From positions 124,001 through 188,000 of the forward strand of contig NZ_JAHSPF010000007.1 in NCBI RefSeq assembly GCF_019132875.1: a stretch of DNA of 64,000 nucleotides, read 5' to 3'. Numbering within the stretch: the first letter of the stretch is position 1; each line of letters begins with the position of its first letter. The translations under genes and the position numbers were made by a program. This document shows positions 8,738-19,582 of the stretch, piece by piece. Source of the stretch: Erwinia phyllosphaerae. Its GTDB lineage: Bacteria; Pseudomonadota; Gammaproteobacteria; Enterobacterales; Enterobacteriaceae. Under the pieces are notes generated by a model that saw nothing but the letters and a program-made list of their open reading frames with translations, did not search any database and was not told where the DNA came from.

Positions 8738-10279
8738 TTACACTATCTCTACCCGATTTCTTCCGCCCGTTTTTGCCTGATACAGGGCTTTATCGGCCTG
8801 GCTTATCAGCGTCTGACGATCTTCCTTCTGGCTACGCTGAATAACGTGAACCCCCACGCTAATCGTAACTACTCTGGCCTCATTTTCACTGTTGCGATGA
8901 GGGATTTGCAAGGCGGCGACGGCTTCTCTGACAGCATGGGCCAGACGCAGCGCGGTTTCCGCTTCGCAATCACAAAGGATTACGGCAAACTCTTCACCGC
9001 CATAGCGTGCAATCAGATCGTCGGCGTGATGATCAACGCTTTGTAACGCGTTGCCAACATACTTTAAGCATTCGTCACCGGCAAGATGACCATAGGTATC
9101 GTTAAAGCGCTTAAAAGAGTCGACGTCAATCATTAACAGCGCCAGCGGCGCGCGCAGGTTATTGGCTCGCTCAAGGCTACGGTCGAGATAGAGATCGAAC
9201 TGTCGGCGGTTTGCCAGGCCGGTAAGGCTGTCCACCAGCGCCAGCGTTTGCAGCGTGCGGTTCATTATCGCCAGGCGATCGCGCGCCATCGCCAGCTCTT
9301 CCTGATCGCGGATGGTATGGCCGATATTGCGCATCAGCAGCCAACCCAGCGCGGCGATGACCGCCAGCAGCAAGGCGCACAGCGTCAGATAAGCCACCAG
9401 CTCCGTTAACCAGGCCTGCACCAGCTGTTGTTTATCGTAGCCCACCGCTACCACCAGCGGATAACGTTTCAGGCTGGCATAGCCAAAAACGCGCTCAAGT
9501 CCATCTACCGCCGCCTTATAGGTTGCCGTGCCGCTGGTAGAGGTTTTCAGCAGATGCTTGAACAGTGGACTATCAGAAATATTGCGGTTAACCAGCTCGT
9601 TGGCAAAAGGCCGAACGTAGAGAATATTGCCCGTATGGGTCATTAGCGCCAGCAGGCCACGCTCGCCCAGATTATAGTAGCCAAACGTCTGGCGAAAATA
9701 GTCAAGGCGCAGCGTTGCCAGCAGCACCCCTCTGAATGAGCCATCGCGATTATTCAGCCGCATCGATAAAGGAATAATCAAATCGCCGGTGCTGCGGCTG
9801 CGGATAACTTCATCAATATGCAAATCAAGATCGCTGTGCTGCTGATGATATTTGAAGTAGGCGCGGTCGGCATTATTGCGGCGCTGGTCAAACATCCCCT
9901 CGGAAGTTAACACCCAGTTGCCCTGGCTGTCGTAAACAAACAGGCCGTGCAGCTGCGGCAGCGAAGCCTTGCGTTCCATAAGCAGCGTGCGCAGGTAGGC
10001 CTGGCGTTCAGGATCCAGCCCGACCAGCGTGATCCGATCGCGGAGATCCTGCAGGGTCAGCTCGACCGGCAGAATCGTATCCTCGGACTGTCGTGAAAGC
10101 GATTGTGACAGATTATGCGCATCGTTCTGGGTTTCATTAACGATGCGCTGCCAGATGCTGTAAACCACCCAGCCGTTTACCAGCACAACGGCACTTCCAA
10201 TCACCAGCAGGAAGATTATCAGCAGGCGGCGCAGGCCATGCATACTGACATCCGGGCGCGGGTGATGCTCTTCGCTCAT
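8738..10279 (-). CDS. Membrane diguanylate cyclase with periplasmic Cache-like sensor and GGDEF domain
   Basis: Makes cyclic di-GMP from two GTP. The 513 residues show a membrane helix (about 17-38), a periplasmic region of about 250 residues with the pattern of a double Cache (PDC) sensor, a second helix (about 293-316), a short linker coil and a full GGDEF domain (about 345-513) with signature GGEEF at 427-431, so it should be active. The product-inhibition site, normally RxxD just upstream of the signature, reads HADD here; the key Arg is missing, so feedback inhibition is probably weak. E. coli carries other genes between ybiT and moeB. The sensed ligand is unknown. Confidence 0.9.
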   Translation of the reverse strand: MSEEHHPRPDVSMHGLRRLLIIFLLVIGSAVVLVNGWVVYSIWQRIVNETQNDAHNLSQSLSRQSEDTILPVELTLQDLRDRITLVGLDPERQAYLRTLLMERKASLPQLHGLFVYDSQGNWVLTSEGMFDQRRNNADRAYFKYHQQHSDLDLHIDEVIRSRSTGDLIIPLSMRLNNRDGSFRGVLLATLRLDYFRQTFGYYNLGERGLLALMTHTGNILYVRPFANELVNRNISDSPLFKHLLKTSTSGTATYKAAVDGLERVFGYASLKRYPLVVAVGYDKQQLVQAWLTELVAYLTLCALLLAVIAALGWLLMRNIGHTIRDQEELAMARDRLAIMNRTLQTLALVDSLTGLANRRQFDLYLDRSLERANNLRAPLALLMIDVDSFKRFNDTYGHLAGDECLKYVGNALQSVDHHADDLIARYGGEEFAVILCDCEAETALRLAHAVREAVAALQIPHRNSENEARVVTISVGVHVIQRSQKEDRQTLISQADKALYQAKTGGRNRVEIV

Positions 10280-10407
10280 GGCATTCTCCCTGGCGCGAAA
10301 TTCGCAGTGATATAACTATAGTGGTCGCAGAGAGAATGTGTTGTTTTTACGCCAGAAAAGGGCAGAAATGGGAGCTGGCGACGCAAAAATAAGACGTCCG
10401 TCTGGCC

Positions 10408-11160
10408 TTATTTTCCGCAAACTTCACAGTGTGGATCTTTCGCCAGCTTTAAAGTACGAAACTGCAGGGTCATCGCATCATACATTAGCAGTTTACCCGC
10501 TACGCCGTCGCCGAAGCGGGTCAGCAGCCGGATCGTTTCCATCGCCTGGAGAGAACCTATAACGCCAACCAGCGGGGCCATCACTCCGGCCTCCACGCAG
10601 CTGAGCGCGGCATCGCCGAACAAGCGGCTCAGACAACGATAGCAAGGCTCCGTTTCCTGCCAGGTAAAAACGCTAAGCTGGCCTTCCATGCGGATTGCCG
10701 CGCCGGAAACCAGCGGCGTTTTGCTGGCGAAGCAGAGGCGATTCAGCTGTTCGCGGGTGGCTACATTATCCGTACAGTCCAGCACCACATCGTGACGAGC
10801 AACCAGCTCGCACAGCTCCGTATCCTCAAGCTGCCGATCGACGGTTTTTATGCTGATATGCGGATTAATGTCGCTCAGCTGTTGGCGGGCAGAGTCCACT
10901 TTGGCCAAACCGATTTGCGCATCGTGATGCAGGATCTGCCGCTGTAAATTGGAGACGGAAACCCGATCGAAATCCAGCAGCGTCAGATGGCCAACGCCAG
11001 CCGAGGCCAGATAAGGGCTGGCGCTACAGCCCAGTCCGCCCAGCCCGACAATCAGCGCGCGGGACGCTTTCAGCTTTTCCTGACCGTCAAAATCAAAGCC
11101 GCGCAGCACGATTTGACGGTTATAGCGCAGCATTTCTGCATCGCTGAGTTCCGGATTCAT
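10408..11160 (-). CDS. moeB: Molybdopterin-synthase adenylyltransferase MoeB
   Basis: E1-like enzyme that adenylates the C-terminus of MoaD so it can be thiocarboxylated for molybdopterin synthesis. The 250 residues match E. coli MoeB (249). The nucleotide-binding GLGGLGC motif is near 39-45, and the zinc site is formed by C173/C176 (CYRC) and C245/C248 (CEVC). Its ATG overlaps the moeA stop by one base (TAATG), so it is the second gene of a moeA-moeB operon, as in E. coli. Confidence 0.97.
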   Translation of the reverse strand: MNPELSDAEMLRYNRQIVLRGFDFDGQEKLKASRALIVGLGGLGCSASPYLASAGVGHLTLLDFDRVSVSNLQRQILHHDAQIGLAKVDSARQQLSDINPHISIKTVDRQLEDTELCELVARHDVVLDCTDNVATREQLNRLCFASKTPLVSGAAIRMEGQLSVFTWQETEPCYRCLSRLFGDAALSCVEAGVMAPLVGVIGSLQAMETIRLLTRFGDGVAGKLLMYDAMTLQFRTLKLAKDPHCEVCGK

Positions 11161-12395
11161 TAGCCCTCCAGCAGGCTGTTAAACGGCTCGACTTCTACCC
11201 ATTCTCCGGCCTGGACATTGCCGCGCTCACGCTCCAGCACGATAAAACAGTTCGCCTGGCTGAATGAGCTAAACACATGCGAACCTTGCGCACCGGTAGT
11301 GTGGACCTCGGCTTCACCTTGTGCATTACGTACCAGCCGACCACGCTGGAAGTCGAGTCTTCCCGGTGTTTTTTTCAGGTTGTCGGCGCTCTTTACGCGT
11401 AGACGCGGCGGCAGAGCAGGAGTCGCCAGGCCGCTAAGCTTTGCCAGCAGCGGCTGCACCAGCTGATAAAACGTCAGCACGGCAGAAACGGGATTGCCCG
11501 GCAAACCGCAGAACCAGCTGTTTTGCAGACGGCCAAAGGCAAACGGCTTGCCGGGCTTGATGGCCAGCTTCCAGAAGCCAACCTTGCCAAGCTCTTCCAG
11601 CATGGCTTTGGTATAGTCCGCTTCACCGACCGAAACACCGCCGCTGCTGATAACCACATCGGCTTTGCTGTCCGCTGTAATAAAGGCTGTGCGCAGGGCC
11701 GCCTGGTTATCGCGGATGATGCCAAGATCGATCGTTTCGCAGCCCAGTTTTTCCAGCATCAGACGTACAGCAAAGCGATTGGTATCGTAAATCTGGCCTG
11801 CCGCCAGCGGCTCGCCAACGGGCTGCAGCTCATCGCCGGTTGAAAACACCGCCACGCGCAGCTTACGTTTTACGGTGATTTGCGCGACGCCCAGCGAAGC
11901 AAGTAAAGGAAGCTCGGCCGCGCCAAGACGAATACCCGCTGCCAGCACGCTGCTGCCCTGAGCGATATCTTCGCCGGGCAGGCGAATATTTTGTCCGGCG
12001 TTAGCCTTCGCCAGAAAACGTACTTTCTCGTCGGCCTGCTCGGTTTCTTCCTGCATTACCACGGCATCGGTGCCTTGCGGCACCGGCGCGCCAGTCATAA
12101 TGCGGACGCAGCTGCCGGCGGGCCATTCGCCGTCAAAAGGGGCACCGGCAAACGCTTTTCCGGCGACGGCCAGCGGCTGCTCCAGCGCTAAATCGGCAAG
12201 ACGTACGGCATAGCCATCCATCGCAGAATTAGCAAAGGGGGGAACATTAATGGGGGAAATCACGGCAGAAGCGGTAATTCTGCCTGTAGCCGCCGTTAAC
12301 GGCAGGGTTTCTGTTTCGGTGACGGGCGTAACGCGTGCCAGCATGGTAGACAGCGCATCGTCAAGGGAGATCAGTCCCGCGGTAAAAGCTTCCAT
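11160..12395 (-). CDS. moeA: Molybdopterin molybdenumtransferase MoeA
   Basis: Inserts molybdate into adenylylated molybdopterin to complete the cofactor. It has 411 residues, the usual MoeA length, with the [13 protein letters not shown] segment near the N-terminus, the central molybdopterin-binding domain containing STGDELQP and [14 protein letters not shown], and the C-terminal beta domain. First gene of the moeA-moeB operon. A small hairpin (12409-12429) lies just upstream in its leader. Confidence 0.97.
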   Translation of the reverse strand: MEAFTAGLISLDDALSTMLARVTPVTETETLPLTAATGRITASAVISPINVPPFANSAMDGYAVRLADLALEQPLAVAGKAFAGAPFDGEWPAGSCVRIMTGAPVPQGTDAVVMQEETEQADEKVRFLAKANAGQNIRLPGEDIAQGSSVLAAGIRLGAAELPLLASLGVAQITVKRKLRVAVFSTGDELQPVGEPLAAGQIYDTNRFAVRLMLEKLGCETIDLGIIRDNQAALRTAFITADSKADVVISSGGVSVGEADYTKAMLEELGKVGFWKLAIKPGKPFAFGRLQNSWFCGLPGNPVSAVLTFYQLVQPLLAKLSGLATPALPPRLRVKSADNLKKTPGRLDFQRGRLVRNAQGEAEVHTTGAQGSHVFSSFSQANCFIVLERERGNVQAGEWVEVEPFNSLLEG

Positions 12396-12408
12396 AACGT
12401 CCTCGGTG

Positions 12409-12429
12409 TGCCTGTGCTACAGACAGGCA
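12409..12429 (-). promoter_or_regulatory. Stem-loop in the moeA leader
   Basis: Perfect 7-bp stem TGCCTGT / ACAGGCA around a 7-base loop, ending 13 bases before the moeA ATG. It is too small to be the known molybdenum cofactor riboswitch; a role in translation control is only a guess. Confidence 0.4.
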
Positions 12430-12500
12430 TAAAAATTCAGATGGCAATTATTATGGCGTGAATTGTCAGCGGGGTCACGTTATGCCATCGTCAGGTTATA

Positions 12501-12526
12501 AATCATAAGCTTTCGTTATTATGATT
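12501..12526. promoter_or_regulatory. Inverted repeat between moeA and iaaA, candidate operator
   Basis: Perfect 8-base arms AATCATAA and TTATGATT separated by 10 bases, in the 250-bp divergent promoter region of moeAB and iaaA-gsi. Symmetry and position suggest a dimeric regulator site; the protein is not identified. Confidence 0.4.
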
Positions 12527-12645
12527 CGCTTAACATTCTGCTTTACATCACTTTACCGCCTGCCTATAGTCAAAAACGGTCACATTTATATAAAACTATT
12601 CTAACTTCGTGTTTTTCTTGCCGATTTGGCACGCAGGGTAAACCA

Positions 12646-13608
12646 ATGAGCAGAGCAGCAATTGCGATCCACGGCGGCGCAGGCGCCATCGCCCGAGCCA
12701 GTATGAGTGTAGAAAAAGAGCGGCAGTATATCGAAGCGCTTTCCTCGATTGTGGCCAGCGGGCAGGCCATTCTGGCGCAGGGCGGCAGCGCGCTGGACGC
12801 CGTAACGGAGGCTGTGCGCCTGCTGGAAGAGTGTCCGTTGTTTAACGCAGGCAAAGGCGCAGTCTTTACCCATCAGGGAACGCACGAGCTTGATGCCTGC
12901 ATTATGGATGGGCGCTCGCTCGATGCCGGCGCGGTAGCCGGTGTGAAACAGGTGCGCAACCCGATACTGGTGGCACGGGCCGTGCTGGAAAAAAGCCCCC
13001 ATCTGTTTTTTATCGGCGAAGGCGCAGAAGCTTTTGCGCTCGAGCAAGGTTTTACACCCGTTGCGCCCGATTTTTTCTCTACGCCAGAAAGGTGGGAACA
13101 GCTACAGCGTGCGCTTGCTGCGCAACAGGTAATGCTGGATCACGATGGTGCGTCGCCTTCCCCGGACGATCCGCTCGATCCGGATCGTAAATTTGGCACC
13201 GTAGGCGCGGTGGCGCTGGATCGCCAGGGTAATCTGGCTGCGGCGACCTCAACCGGCGGCATGACCAACAAGCAGGCCGGACGGGTAGGCGACTCACCCA
13301 TTGTTGGCGCAGGCTGCTATGCCAATAACGCTAACGTGGCCGTTTCCTGTACCGGAAGCGGCGAAATATTTATGCGCACGCTGGCGGCCTATGATATTGC
13401 GGCGTTAATGGAATACGGCGGCCTGTCGCTTAAAGAAGCCAGCGAGCGAGTGGTGATGGAAAAAATCAAAGTGTTGGGCGGCAGCGGCGGCGTCATCGCT
13501 ATCGATCGCGAAGGCAATATTGCGCTGCCGTTCAACAGCGAAGGCATGTACCGGGGTTTTGGCTACGTGGGCGACGCGCCAAACGTGGGTATCTATCGCG
13601 AAGAATAA
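12646..13608 (+). CDS. iaaA: Isoaspartyl peptidase / L-asparaginase IaaA
   Basis: N-terminal nucleophile hydrolase that cleaves beta-aspartyl dipeptides and asparagine. The 320-residue precursor has the conserved IHGGAGAI start, [10 protein letters not shown] and the autocleavage site [10 protein letters not shown]; the new N-terminal nucleophile is Thr185 and the downstream [15 protein letters not shown] and CTGSGE motifs complete the site. It is 11 bases upstream of gsiA, as in E. coli, so hydrolysis of beta-aspartyl peptides and glutathione import are probably transcribed together. Confidence 0.97.
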   Translation: MSRAAIAIHGGAGAIARASMSVEKERQYIEALSSIVASGQAILAQGGSALDAVTEAVRLLEECPLFNAGKGAVFTHQGTHELDACIMDGRSLDAGAVAGVKQVRNPILVARAVLEKSPHLFFIGEGAEAFALEQGFTPVAPDFFSTPERWEQLQRALAAQQVMLDHDGASPSPDDPLDPDRKFGTVGAVALDRQGNLAAATSTGGMTNKQAGRVGDSPIVGAGCYANNANVAVSCTGSGEIFMRTLAAYDIAALMEYGGLSLKEASERVVMEKIKVLGGSGGVIAIDREGNIALPFNSEGMYRGFGYVGDAPNVGIYREE

Positions 13609-13618
13609 GGGAGTCAGG

Positions 13619-15469
13619 ATGGCCAGTGGAAGCGAACTGCCCGCCGGGCAAGTATTGTCGGTCAGAGAGTTGAGCGTCAGCTTTACGCAAGAAGGCGAAA
13701 TCGTTCATGCAGTTAAAAACCTGTCGCTTGACGTCCGGCGAGGCGAAACGCTGGCTATTGTTGGCGAGTCCGGTTCAGGAAAATCCGTCACCTCGCTGGC
13801 GCTGATGCGGCTAATTGAGCAGGGCGGCGGGCGCATCGACAGCGGCGAAATTCTGCTGCGGCGGCGCAACGGCGAAGTGATTGACGTTACCCGCGCGTCG
13901 CAGTCGCGACTGCGAACGGTGCGCGGTGCCGATATGGCAATGATTTTCCAGGAACCGATGACTTCCCTGAATCCGGTCTTCCCGGTCGGCGACCAGATTG
14001 CGGAATCCATCGTGCTGCATCAGGGTAAGAGCCATCGTGACGCGCTGAAAGAAGCGGAGCGAATGCTGGATCTGGTCCGCATTCCTGAAGCGAAAAACGT
14101 GCTGGGACGCTTTCCGCATCAGCTTTCCGGCGGCATGCGTCAGCGAGTGATGATTGCGATGGCGCTCTCCTGCCGGCCCGCGCTGCTGATTGCCGACGAG
14201 CCAACCACGGCGCTGGACGTGACGATTCAGGCACAAATTTTACAGCTGATCCGCGTACTGCAAAAAGAGATGCAGATGGGGGTGATTTTTATCACTCACG
14301 ATATGGGCGTGGTGGCGGAAATGGCCGATCGCGTGCAGGTCATGTATCGCGGCGACGTTATTGAAACCGGCCCGGTCGACGCCATTTTTCAGGCACCCCA
14401 GCAGGAATATACTAAAGCGCTACTGGCCGCCGTGCCTAAACTGGGCGCAATGCACGGCAAGCCGTTCCCCGCTCGCTTTCCGCTTGTCAGCCCGGAAGAG
14501 GGCGAAGCACCCGACAGCATTCAGGATACGGTGGTAGCCAACAGCGAACCAGTTTTACAAGTGCGTGATTTGGTCACGCGCTTTGACATACGCAGCGGCA
14601 TCCTGAACCGCGTTACGCGCCGAGTTCATGCCGTCGAGAAAGTCAGTTTCGATCTTTATGCCGGAGAAACGCTGGCGCTGGTGGGCGAGTCGGGCTGCGG
14701 CAAATCCACCACGGGCCGCTCCTTACTGCGTCTGGTGGCGAGCCAGGGCGGCACTATCACCTTTAACGGGCAGCGTATCGATAATTTAACCGGCGCAGCC
14801 TTATCGCATCTACGTCGTGATATTCAGTTTATTTTTCAGGACCCTTACGCTTCCCTCGATCCCCGCTTGACGGTTGGTTTTTCCATTATGGAACCCCTGC
14901 TGGTGCACGGCGTGGCAAAAGGTAAACAGGCCGAAGAGCGCGTGGCGTGGCTGCTTGAGCGAGTAGGGTTATTGCCGGAACACGCCCGCCGCTATCCGCA
15001 TGAGTTTTCCGGCGGCCAGCGGCAGCGTATCTGTATCGCCCGCGCGCTGGCGCTGAACCCAAAGGTGGTTATCGCTGATGAGTCCGTCTCCGCGCTCGAT
15101 GTTTCCGTACAGGCACAAATCGTCAATCTGATGATGGATTTGCAGCGCGAGTTTGGCATTGCTTTCCTGTTTATTTCGCATGATATGGCAGTGGTTGAGC
15201 GCATCAGCCATCGCGTTGCGGTGATGTATTTAGGACAAATTGTTGAAATGGGTTCGCGCCAGGCCGTCTTTGAAAATCCGCAGCATCCTTACACGCGCAA
15301 GCTGATGTCCGCCGTGCCGGTCGCCGATCCTGGCCATCGCCGCCGCGAGCGAGCGCTGCTGGTAGATGAAATACCCAGTCCAGTCAGGGCCGTGGGCGAC
15401 GAACCGGAAGTGGCAAAGCTTGTGGAGGTCAGCGCCGGACATTTTGTGGCGCGTCATGCCGTGGTCTGA
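13619..15469 (+). CDS. gsiA: Glutathione import ATP-binding protein GsiA (two ABC domains)
   Basis: Energises glutathione import; both ATPase domains sit in one polypeptide. The ATG at 13619 (MASGSELP) follows GGAG and gives 616 residues, near the E. coli 623. Walker A motifs are GESGSGKS (about 49-56) and GESGCGKST (about 356-364), each with an LSGG or FSGGQRQR signature and an ADEPT or ADESV Walker B. The dipeptide-transporter C-terminal extension follows each ATPase ([16 protein letters not shown]). First transporter gene after iaaA. Confidence 0.96.
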   Translation: MASGSELPAGQVLSVRELSVSFTQEGEIVHAVKNLSLDVRRGETLAIVGESGSGKSVTSLALMRLIEQGGGRIDSGEILLRRRNGEVIDVTRASQSRLRTVRGADMAMIFQEPMTSLNPVFPVGDQIAESIVLHQGKSHRDALKEAERMLDLVRIPEAKNVLGRFPHQLSGGMRQRVMIAMALSCRPALLIADEPTTALDVTIQAQILQLIRVLQKEMQMGVIFITHDMGVVAEMADRVQVMYRGDVIETGPVDAIFQAPQQEYTKALLAAVPKLGAMHGKPFPARFPLVSPEEGEAPDSIQDTVVANSEPVLQVRDLVTRFDIRSGILNRVTRRVHAVEKVSFDLYAGETLALVGESGCGKSTTGRSLLRLVASQGGTITFNGQRIDNLTGAALSHLRRDIQFIFQDPYASLDPRLTVGFSIMEPLLVHGVAKGKQAEERVAWLLERVGLLPEHARRYPHEFSGGQRQRICIARALALNPKVVIADESVSALDVSVQAQIVNLMMDLQREFGIAFLFISHDMAVVERISHRVAVMYLGQIVEMGSRQAVFENPQHPYTRKLMSAVPVADPGHRRRERALLVDEIPSPVRAVGDEPEVAKLVEVSAGHFVARHAVV

Positions 15470-15503
15470 TTTTGCTGCATAACTTAATCTCAGGAGAAAA
15501 ATA

Positions 15504-17039
15504 ATGATCGATAGCAAACGCAAGCTGCTGTTAGCGGCCGGCATCCTTAGCGGCCTGGCGGCGGTTCCTGCCTGGGCCGCAAAAGATGCGGTGATCGCCG
15601 TTGGCTCAAACTTCACCACGCTTGACCCCTACGACGCCAACGATACGCTGTCGCAGGCGGTGGCAAAATCCTTCTATCAGGGGCTGTTTGGCTTTGATAA
15701 AGAGATGAAGCTGACTAACGTGCTGGCCGAAAGCTATGACGCCAGTAAAGATGGCCTGACCTACACCATCAAACTGCGTAGCGGCGTTAAGTTCCAGGAC
15801 GGCACCGACTTTAATGCTGAAGCGGTAAAAGTGAATCTCGACCGCGCCAGCAATCCGGATAACCATCTGAAACGCTATAACCTGTTTAAGTCCGTTGCGA
15901 CCACGGAAGTGGTTGATCCGCTGACCGTTAAAATCACGCTGAAACAGCCGTTTTCCGCCTTTATCAATACGCTGGCCAGCCCGGCTGCAGCGATGATTTC
16001 GCCGACCGCGCTGAAAAAATATGGTAAAGAGATCGGTTTTCATCCTGTCGGCACCGGCCCTTACGAGCTGGAAACCTGGAACCAGACCGATTTCGTGAAG
16101 GTGAAAAAATTTGCGGGCTACTGGAAAAAGGGCTATCCGAAGCTGGACAGCATTACCTGGCGTCCGGTGGTTGATAACAATACCCGTGCGGCGATGCTGC
16201 AAACCGGCGAGGCGAACTTTGCTTTCCCAATCCCTTATGAGCAGGCCAAACTGCTGGAGAAAAACAGCAAGCTGGATCTGGTCACCTCGCCTTCGATCAT
16301 GCAGCGCTATATCAGCTTTAACGTGACGCAAAAACCGTTTGATAACCCGAAAGTACGTGAGGCGATCAACTACGCTATCAACCGTCAGGCGCTGGTAAAA
16401 GTTGCTTTTGCCGGTTATGCCACGCCAGCGACCGGCATCGTGCCGCCTTCCATTCAATATTCGCAAAGCTATCCGGCACCGGAATACAACCCGGCCAAAG
16501 CGCGCGAACTGCTGAAAGAAGCTGGCTATCCAAACGGCTTCACCACAACACTATGGTCTTCTCATAACCACAGCACCGCGCAAAAAGTGTTGCAGTTCAC
16601 CCAGCAGCAGCTGGCGCAGGTGGGCATTAAAGCCACCGTTACCGCCATGGATGCCGGACAGCGTGCCGCGCAGGTGGAGGACAAGGGTCAGAAAGAGAGC
16701 GGCGTAAGAATGTTTTATACCGGCTGGAGCGCGTCAACCGGCGAAGCCAACTGGGCGCTGACGCCGCTGTTTGCTACGCAGTCATGGCCGCCAACAATCT
16801 TTAATACCGCTTTTTACAGCAACCCTCAGGTTGATAACGATCTGGCCGAGGCGCTGAAAACCACGGACGACCAGAAAAAAGCGTCGCTGTACAAAGATGC
16901 GCAGGACCGGATCTGGAACGATCGTCCATGGGCACCGCTGGTGGTGGAGAAGCTGGTTTCAGCCAACACGAAAAATCTGACGGGATTTTATGTCATGCCG
17001 GACACCTCGTTCAGCTTTGACGATGCCGATCTGAAGTAA
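15504..17039 (+). CDS. gsiB: Glutathione-binding periplasmic protein GsiB
   Basis: Family 5 solute-binding protein that delivers glutathione to GsiCD. The 511 residues begin with a Sec signal peptide ending PAWA-AKD (cleavage after about residue 26), followed by the SBP family 5 pattern, including [21 protein letters not shown] and [15 protein letters not shown] lies upstream of the ATG. A stem-loop follows before gsiC, which would favour higher expression of this binding protein than of the membrane genes. Confidence 0.96.
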   Translation: MIDSKRKLLLAAGILSGLAAVPAWAAKDAVIAVGSNFTTLDPYDANDTLSQAVAKSFYQGLFGFDKEMKLTNVLAESYDASKDGLTYTIKLRSGVKFQDGTDFNAEAVKVNLDRASNPDNHLKRYNLFKSVATTEVVDPLTVKITLKQPFSAFINTLASPAAAMISPTALKKYGKEIGFHPVGTGPYELETWNQTDFVKVKKFAGYWKKGYPKLDSITWRPVVDNNTRAAMLQTGEANFAFPIPYEQAKLLEKNSKLDLVTSPSIMQRYISFNVTQKPFDNPKVREAINYAINRQALVKVAFAGYATPATGIVPPSIQYSQSYPAPEYNPAKARELLKEAGYPNGFTTTLWSSHNHSTAQKVLQFTQQQLAQVGIKATVTAMDAGQRAAQVEDKGQKESGVRMFYTGWSASTGEANWALTPLFATQSWPPTIFNTAFYSNPQVDNDLAEALKTTDDQKKASLYKDAQDRIWNDRPWAPLVVEKLVSANTKNLTGFYVMPDTSFSFDDADLK

Positions 17040-17047
17040 CTGCCCGG

Positions 17048-17071
17048 GCGGCGTCTTAACCGGGACGCCGC
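17048..17071 (+). promoter_or_regulatory. Intercistronic stem-loop between gsiB and gsiC
   Basis: Perfect 8-bp stem GCGGCGTC / GACGCCGC with an 8-base loop and no T run, 8 bases after the gsiB stop. In other transporter operons such hairpins protect the binding-protein mRNA from 3' exonucleases; that role is inferred here. Confidence 0.6.
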
Positions 17072-17092
17072 TGTAAAAGCGCAGGGAAAAGT

Positions 17093-18013
17093 ATGCTTAA
17101 CTATTTTATCAAACGTTTGCTGGGGCTGATCCCAACGCTGCTAATTGTTGCGGTGCTGGTTTTTCTGTTTGTGCATATGCTGCCGGGCGATCCGGCCAGG
17201 CTGGTGGCCGGGCCGGAAGCGGACGCAACCGTCGTGGCGCTGGTACGTCAGCAGCTGGGTCTGGATCAGCCGCTAATTCAGCAGTTCTGGCACTTTATCA
17301 GTCACGCTGTGCAGGGTGATTTCGGTCAGTCGATGGTTTCACGGCGACCGGTTTCTACCGAAATTGCCCAGCGCTTTTTGCCCACGCTTTGGTTAACGTT
17401 AGCCAGCATGCTGTGGTCGGTGCTGCTGGGAATGACCATCGGTATTGTTTCTGCCGTCTGGCGTAACCGCTGGCCTGACAGGATCGGCATGACGCTGGCC
17501 GTTTCCGGCATCTCTTTTCCCGCCTTCGCGTTGGGGATGCTGTTGATGCAGGTTTTCTCGGTTCAACTGGGCTGGCTGCCGACCATCGGCGCAGACGGCT
17601 GGCGCAACTATATTTTGCCTTCGATCACGCTTGGCGCGGCCGTTGCAGCGGTCATGGCGCGCTTTACCCGTGCCTCTTTCGTCGAGGTCATGCAGGAAGA
17701 TTACATGCGAACCGCGCGAGCAAAAGGCGTGCGTGAAACGCTGGTGGTCGTAAAACACGGTCTGCGCAATGCCATGATCCCGGTTGTGACCATGATGGGG
17801 CTACAGTTCGGTTTTCTGCTGGGCGGCTCCATCGTGGTGGAAGTGGTTTTCAACTGGCCTGGCCTGGGCCGTCTGCTGGTGGATTCAGTAGAGATGCGTG
17901 ATTATCCGGTGGTACAGGCGGAAGTTCTGCTGTTTTCACTGGAGTTTATTCTTATCAACCTGGTGGTCGATATGCTTTACGCGGCGATTAACCCGGCCAT
18001 TCGCTACAAATAA
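17093..18013 (+). CDS. gsiC: Glutathione transport permease GsiC
   Basis: Inner membrane permease of the DppB type, 306 residues, equal to E. coli GsiC. Six membrane segments are visible, beginning with the first helix (about 9-30), and the cytoplasmic EAA-like loop with ARAKGVRE (about 206-213) contacts GsiA. Follows gsiB in the same operon and precedes gsiD by 9 bases. Confidence 0.96.
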   Translation: MLNYFIKRLLGLIPTLLIVAVLVFLFVHMLPGDPARLVAGPEADATVVALVRQQLGLDQPLIQQFWHFISHAVQGDFGQSMVSRRPVSTEIAQRFLPTLWLTLASMLWSVLLGMTIGIVSAVWRNRWPDRIGMTLAVSGISFPAFALGMLLMQVFSVQLGWLPTIGADGWRNYILPSITLGAAVAAVMARFTRASFVEVMQEDYMRTARAKGVRETLVVVKHGLRNAMIPVVTMMGLQFGFLLGGSIVVEVVFNWPGLGRLLVDSVEMRDYPVVQAEVLLFSLEFILINLVVDMLYAAINPAIRYK

Positions 18014-18022
18014 GGACAGGCG

Positions 18023-18928
18023 ATGAAAAACTGGCGACGTAGCGCGGCGCTTTCCGCGATGCCTGCATTAAATCAACATCGCGTGCGGACACCGTGGCGG
18101 GAGTTCTGGCGGCGGTTTCGCCGTCAGCCGGTGGCGCTGACGGCAGGACTTTTCGTGGTGCTGCTGATTATGGTGGCCTTTTTTGCGCCATGGCTGGCAC
18201 CTTTTGATGCAGAAAACTATTTTGATTACGATCGCCTGACCGAAGGGCCTTCGGCGATGCACTGGTTCGGCGTCGATTCGCTGGGCCGCGACATTTTTAG
18301 CCGCGTACTAGTGGGAACGCGTTTGTCGCTGATCTCTGGCTTCTTTTCGGTAGCGATTGGCGCGGCTATCGGCACGCTGTTAGGGTTGCTGGCGGGCTAT
18401 TATGAAGGCTGGTGGGATCGCATTATTATGCGCATCAGCGACGTCCTGTTCGCCTTTCCCGGCATTTTGCTGGCTATTGCCGTTGTCGCTATTATGGGTA
18501 GCGGGATGGCTAACGTGGTTATCGCCGTCGCGATCTTCAGCATTCCCGCGTTTGCCCGCCTGGTACGAGGCAACACGCTGGTACTTAAGCAAATGACCTA
18601 TATTGAGTCCGCCCGCAGCATTGGCGCGAGCGATACCACCATCATACTGCGCCATATTTTGCCGGGTACGCTTTCATCTATCGTGGTCTACTTTACCATG
18701 CGTATCGGCACGTCAATTATTACCGCGGCCAGCCTCTCATTTTTAGGGCTTGGCGCACAGCCGCCGACGCCGGAGTGGGGCGCAATGCTGAATGAAGCCA
18801 GAGCCGATATGGTGATGGCGCCGCACGTGGCTCTCTTTCCGAGCCTGGCAATATTTTTGACGGTACTGGCCTTTAACCTGCTGGGCGACGGCCTGCGGGA
18901 CGCATTGGATCCCAGGCTGAAAAACTAA
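18023..18928 (+). CDS. gsiD: Glutathione transport permease GsiD
   Basis: DppC-type permease, 301 residues, pairing with GsiC to form the membrane channel. It has the N-terminal OppC region ([15 protein letters not shown]), the [15 protein letters not shown] segment and the EAA-like loop SARSIGASD (about 195-203). Last clear transporter gene of the gsi operon. Confidence 0.96.
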   Translation: MKNWRRSAALSAMPALNQHRVRTPWREFWRRFRRQPVALTAGLFVVLLIMVAFFAPWLAPFDAENYFDYDRLTEGPSAMHWFGVDSLGRDIFSRVLVGTRLSLISGFFSVAIGAAIGTLLGLLAGYYEGWWDRIIMRISDVLFAFPGILLAIAVVAIMGSGMANVVIAVAIFSIPAFARLVRGNTLVLKQMTYIESARSIGASDTTIILRHILPGTLSSIVVYFTMRIGTSIITAASLSFLGLGAQPPTPEWGAMLNEARADMVMAPHVALFPSLAIFLTVLAFNLLGDGLRDALDPRLKN

Positions 18929-18989
18929 GGCAGCTGTGCGCGCTCTGATTTCCTGTGCCAGACTTATTCTTTTCTCCAGAGGTCAGGCC

Positions 18990-19439
18990 GTGAAGGAATT
19001 TGATTATCAGCAGGATTTTAAAACTATCGATTTTCGCCAGCATCCGGAGCTATACCAGGTAGGGCGCGGCGAACAGGGCGTGCTGATGGTGGAACCTTAC
19101 AAAGGTGAAATCTTGCCGCACTGGCGTTTCAAAACGCCCGCCATTGCCGAGGCTTCCGCAAAAAAAATTATGGCGCTGTTTGAAGAGTACCGCGCGAAGG
19201 ATGATTTCGTCGGCATGGATATGGCAAGGAAATTCATCCAGATGGGCTATACCCGCGCAAGGCGTTACGCTAATCATAAGGGCGGACGCAAGTATGACGA
19301 AGAGCGACAGGTGCTGCCTTATCACGTTAATGAAGAGAAAGCGGCATCGGCCGCGATTTTTAAAACGTACTGGGACAAGCTGCGCGCAGATGAAGACTAT
19401 TTGCAGCGGAAGAAGGCGCATCAGGCTAAATATGGGTGA
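18990..19439 (+). CDS. DUF4385 family protein, unknown function
   Basis: Small soluble protein recognised as the DUF4385 family, whose function is not known. The GTG at 18990 (MKEFDYQQDFKTIDFRQHPE, 149 residues) has AGAGG upstream and fits the family start; an in-frame ATG at 18936 would add 18 residues of poor quality. Features are GRGEQGVLMVEPYKGEI and many Lys/Arg/Tyr in the C-terminal half (ARRYANHKGGRKY), suggesting nucleic acid or anion binding, which is only a guess. It lies 61 bases after gsiD and may be read through from it. Confidence 0.8.
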   Translation: MKEFDYQQDFKTIDFRQHPELYQVGRGEQGVLMVEPYKGEILPHWRFKTPAIAEASAKKIMALFEEYRAKDDFVGMDMARKFIQMGYTRARRYANHKGGRKYDEERQVLPYHVNEEKAASAAIFKTYWDKLRADEDYLQRKKAHQAKYG

Positions 19440-19525
19440 CGGGACACCTCGTACAGCCCGTTCTACCGGGTTACAGAAAGGGGGCTGGCCGGACTAAAAA
19501 AGATCTTTGCCCGGCTGTAAAAGCC

Positions 19526-19549
19526 TGATGCCGCGCAAAGGCGGCATCA
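19526..19549. terminator. Hairpin between DUF4385 gene and Mn catalase gene
   Basis: Perfect 9-bp stem TGATGCCGC / GCGGCATCA with a 6-base loop between two convergent genes. A short T run follows on the minus strand (GGCTTTTA), AAAATT on the plus strand. Probably a two-way terminator. Confidence 0.65.
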
Positions 19550-19582
19550 AAATTCTGGTGTGACTTTATACGCCAGAACGGC

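Noticed and set aside
12409..12429. Molybdenum cofactor riboswitch upstream of moeA
   Set aside because: Only one 7-bp hairpin is present, far smaller than the known motif, which is typical of moaA and mod leaders.
15606..16466. 286-codon minus-strand frame inside gsiB, and similar long antisense frames in the emrB-like, sugar symporter and ybiT genes
   Set aside because: They are mirror frames of strongly coding, GC-rich genes, lack ribosome sites and show low-complexity composition.
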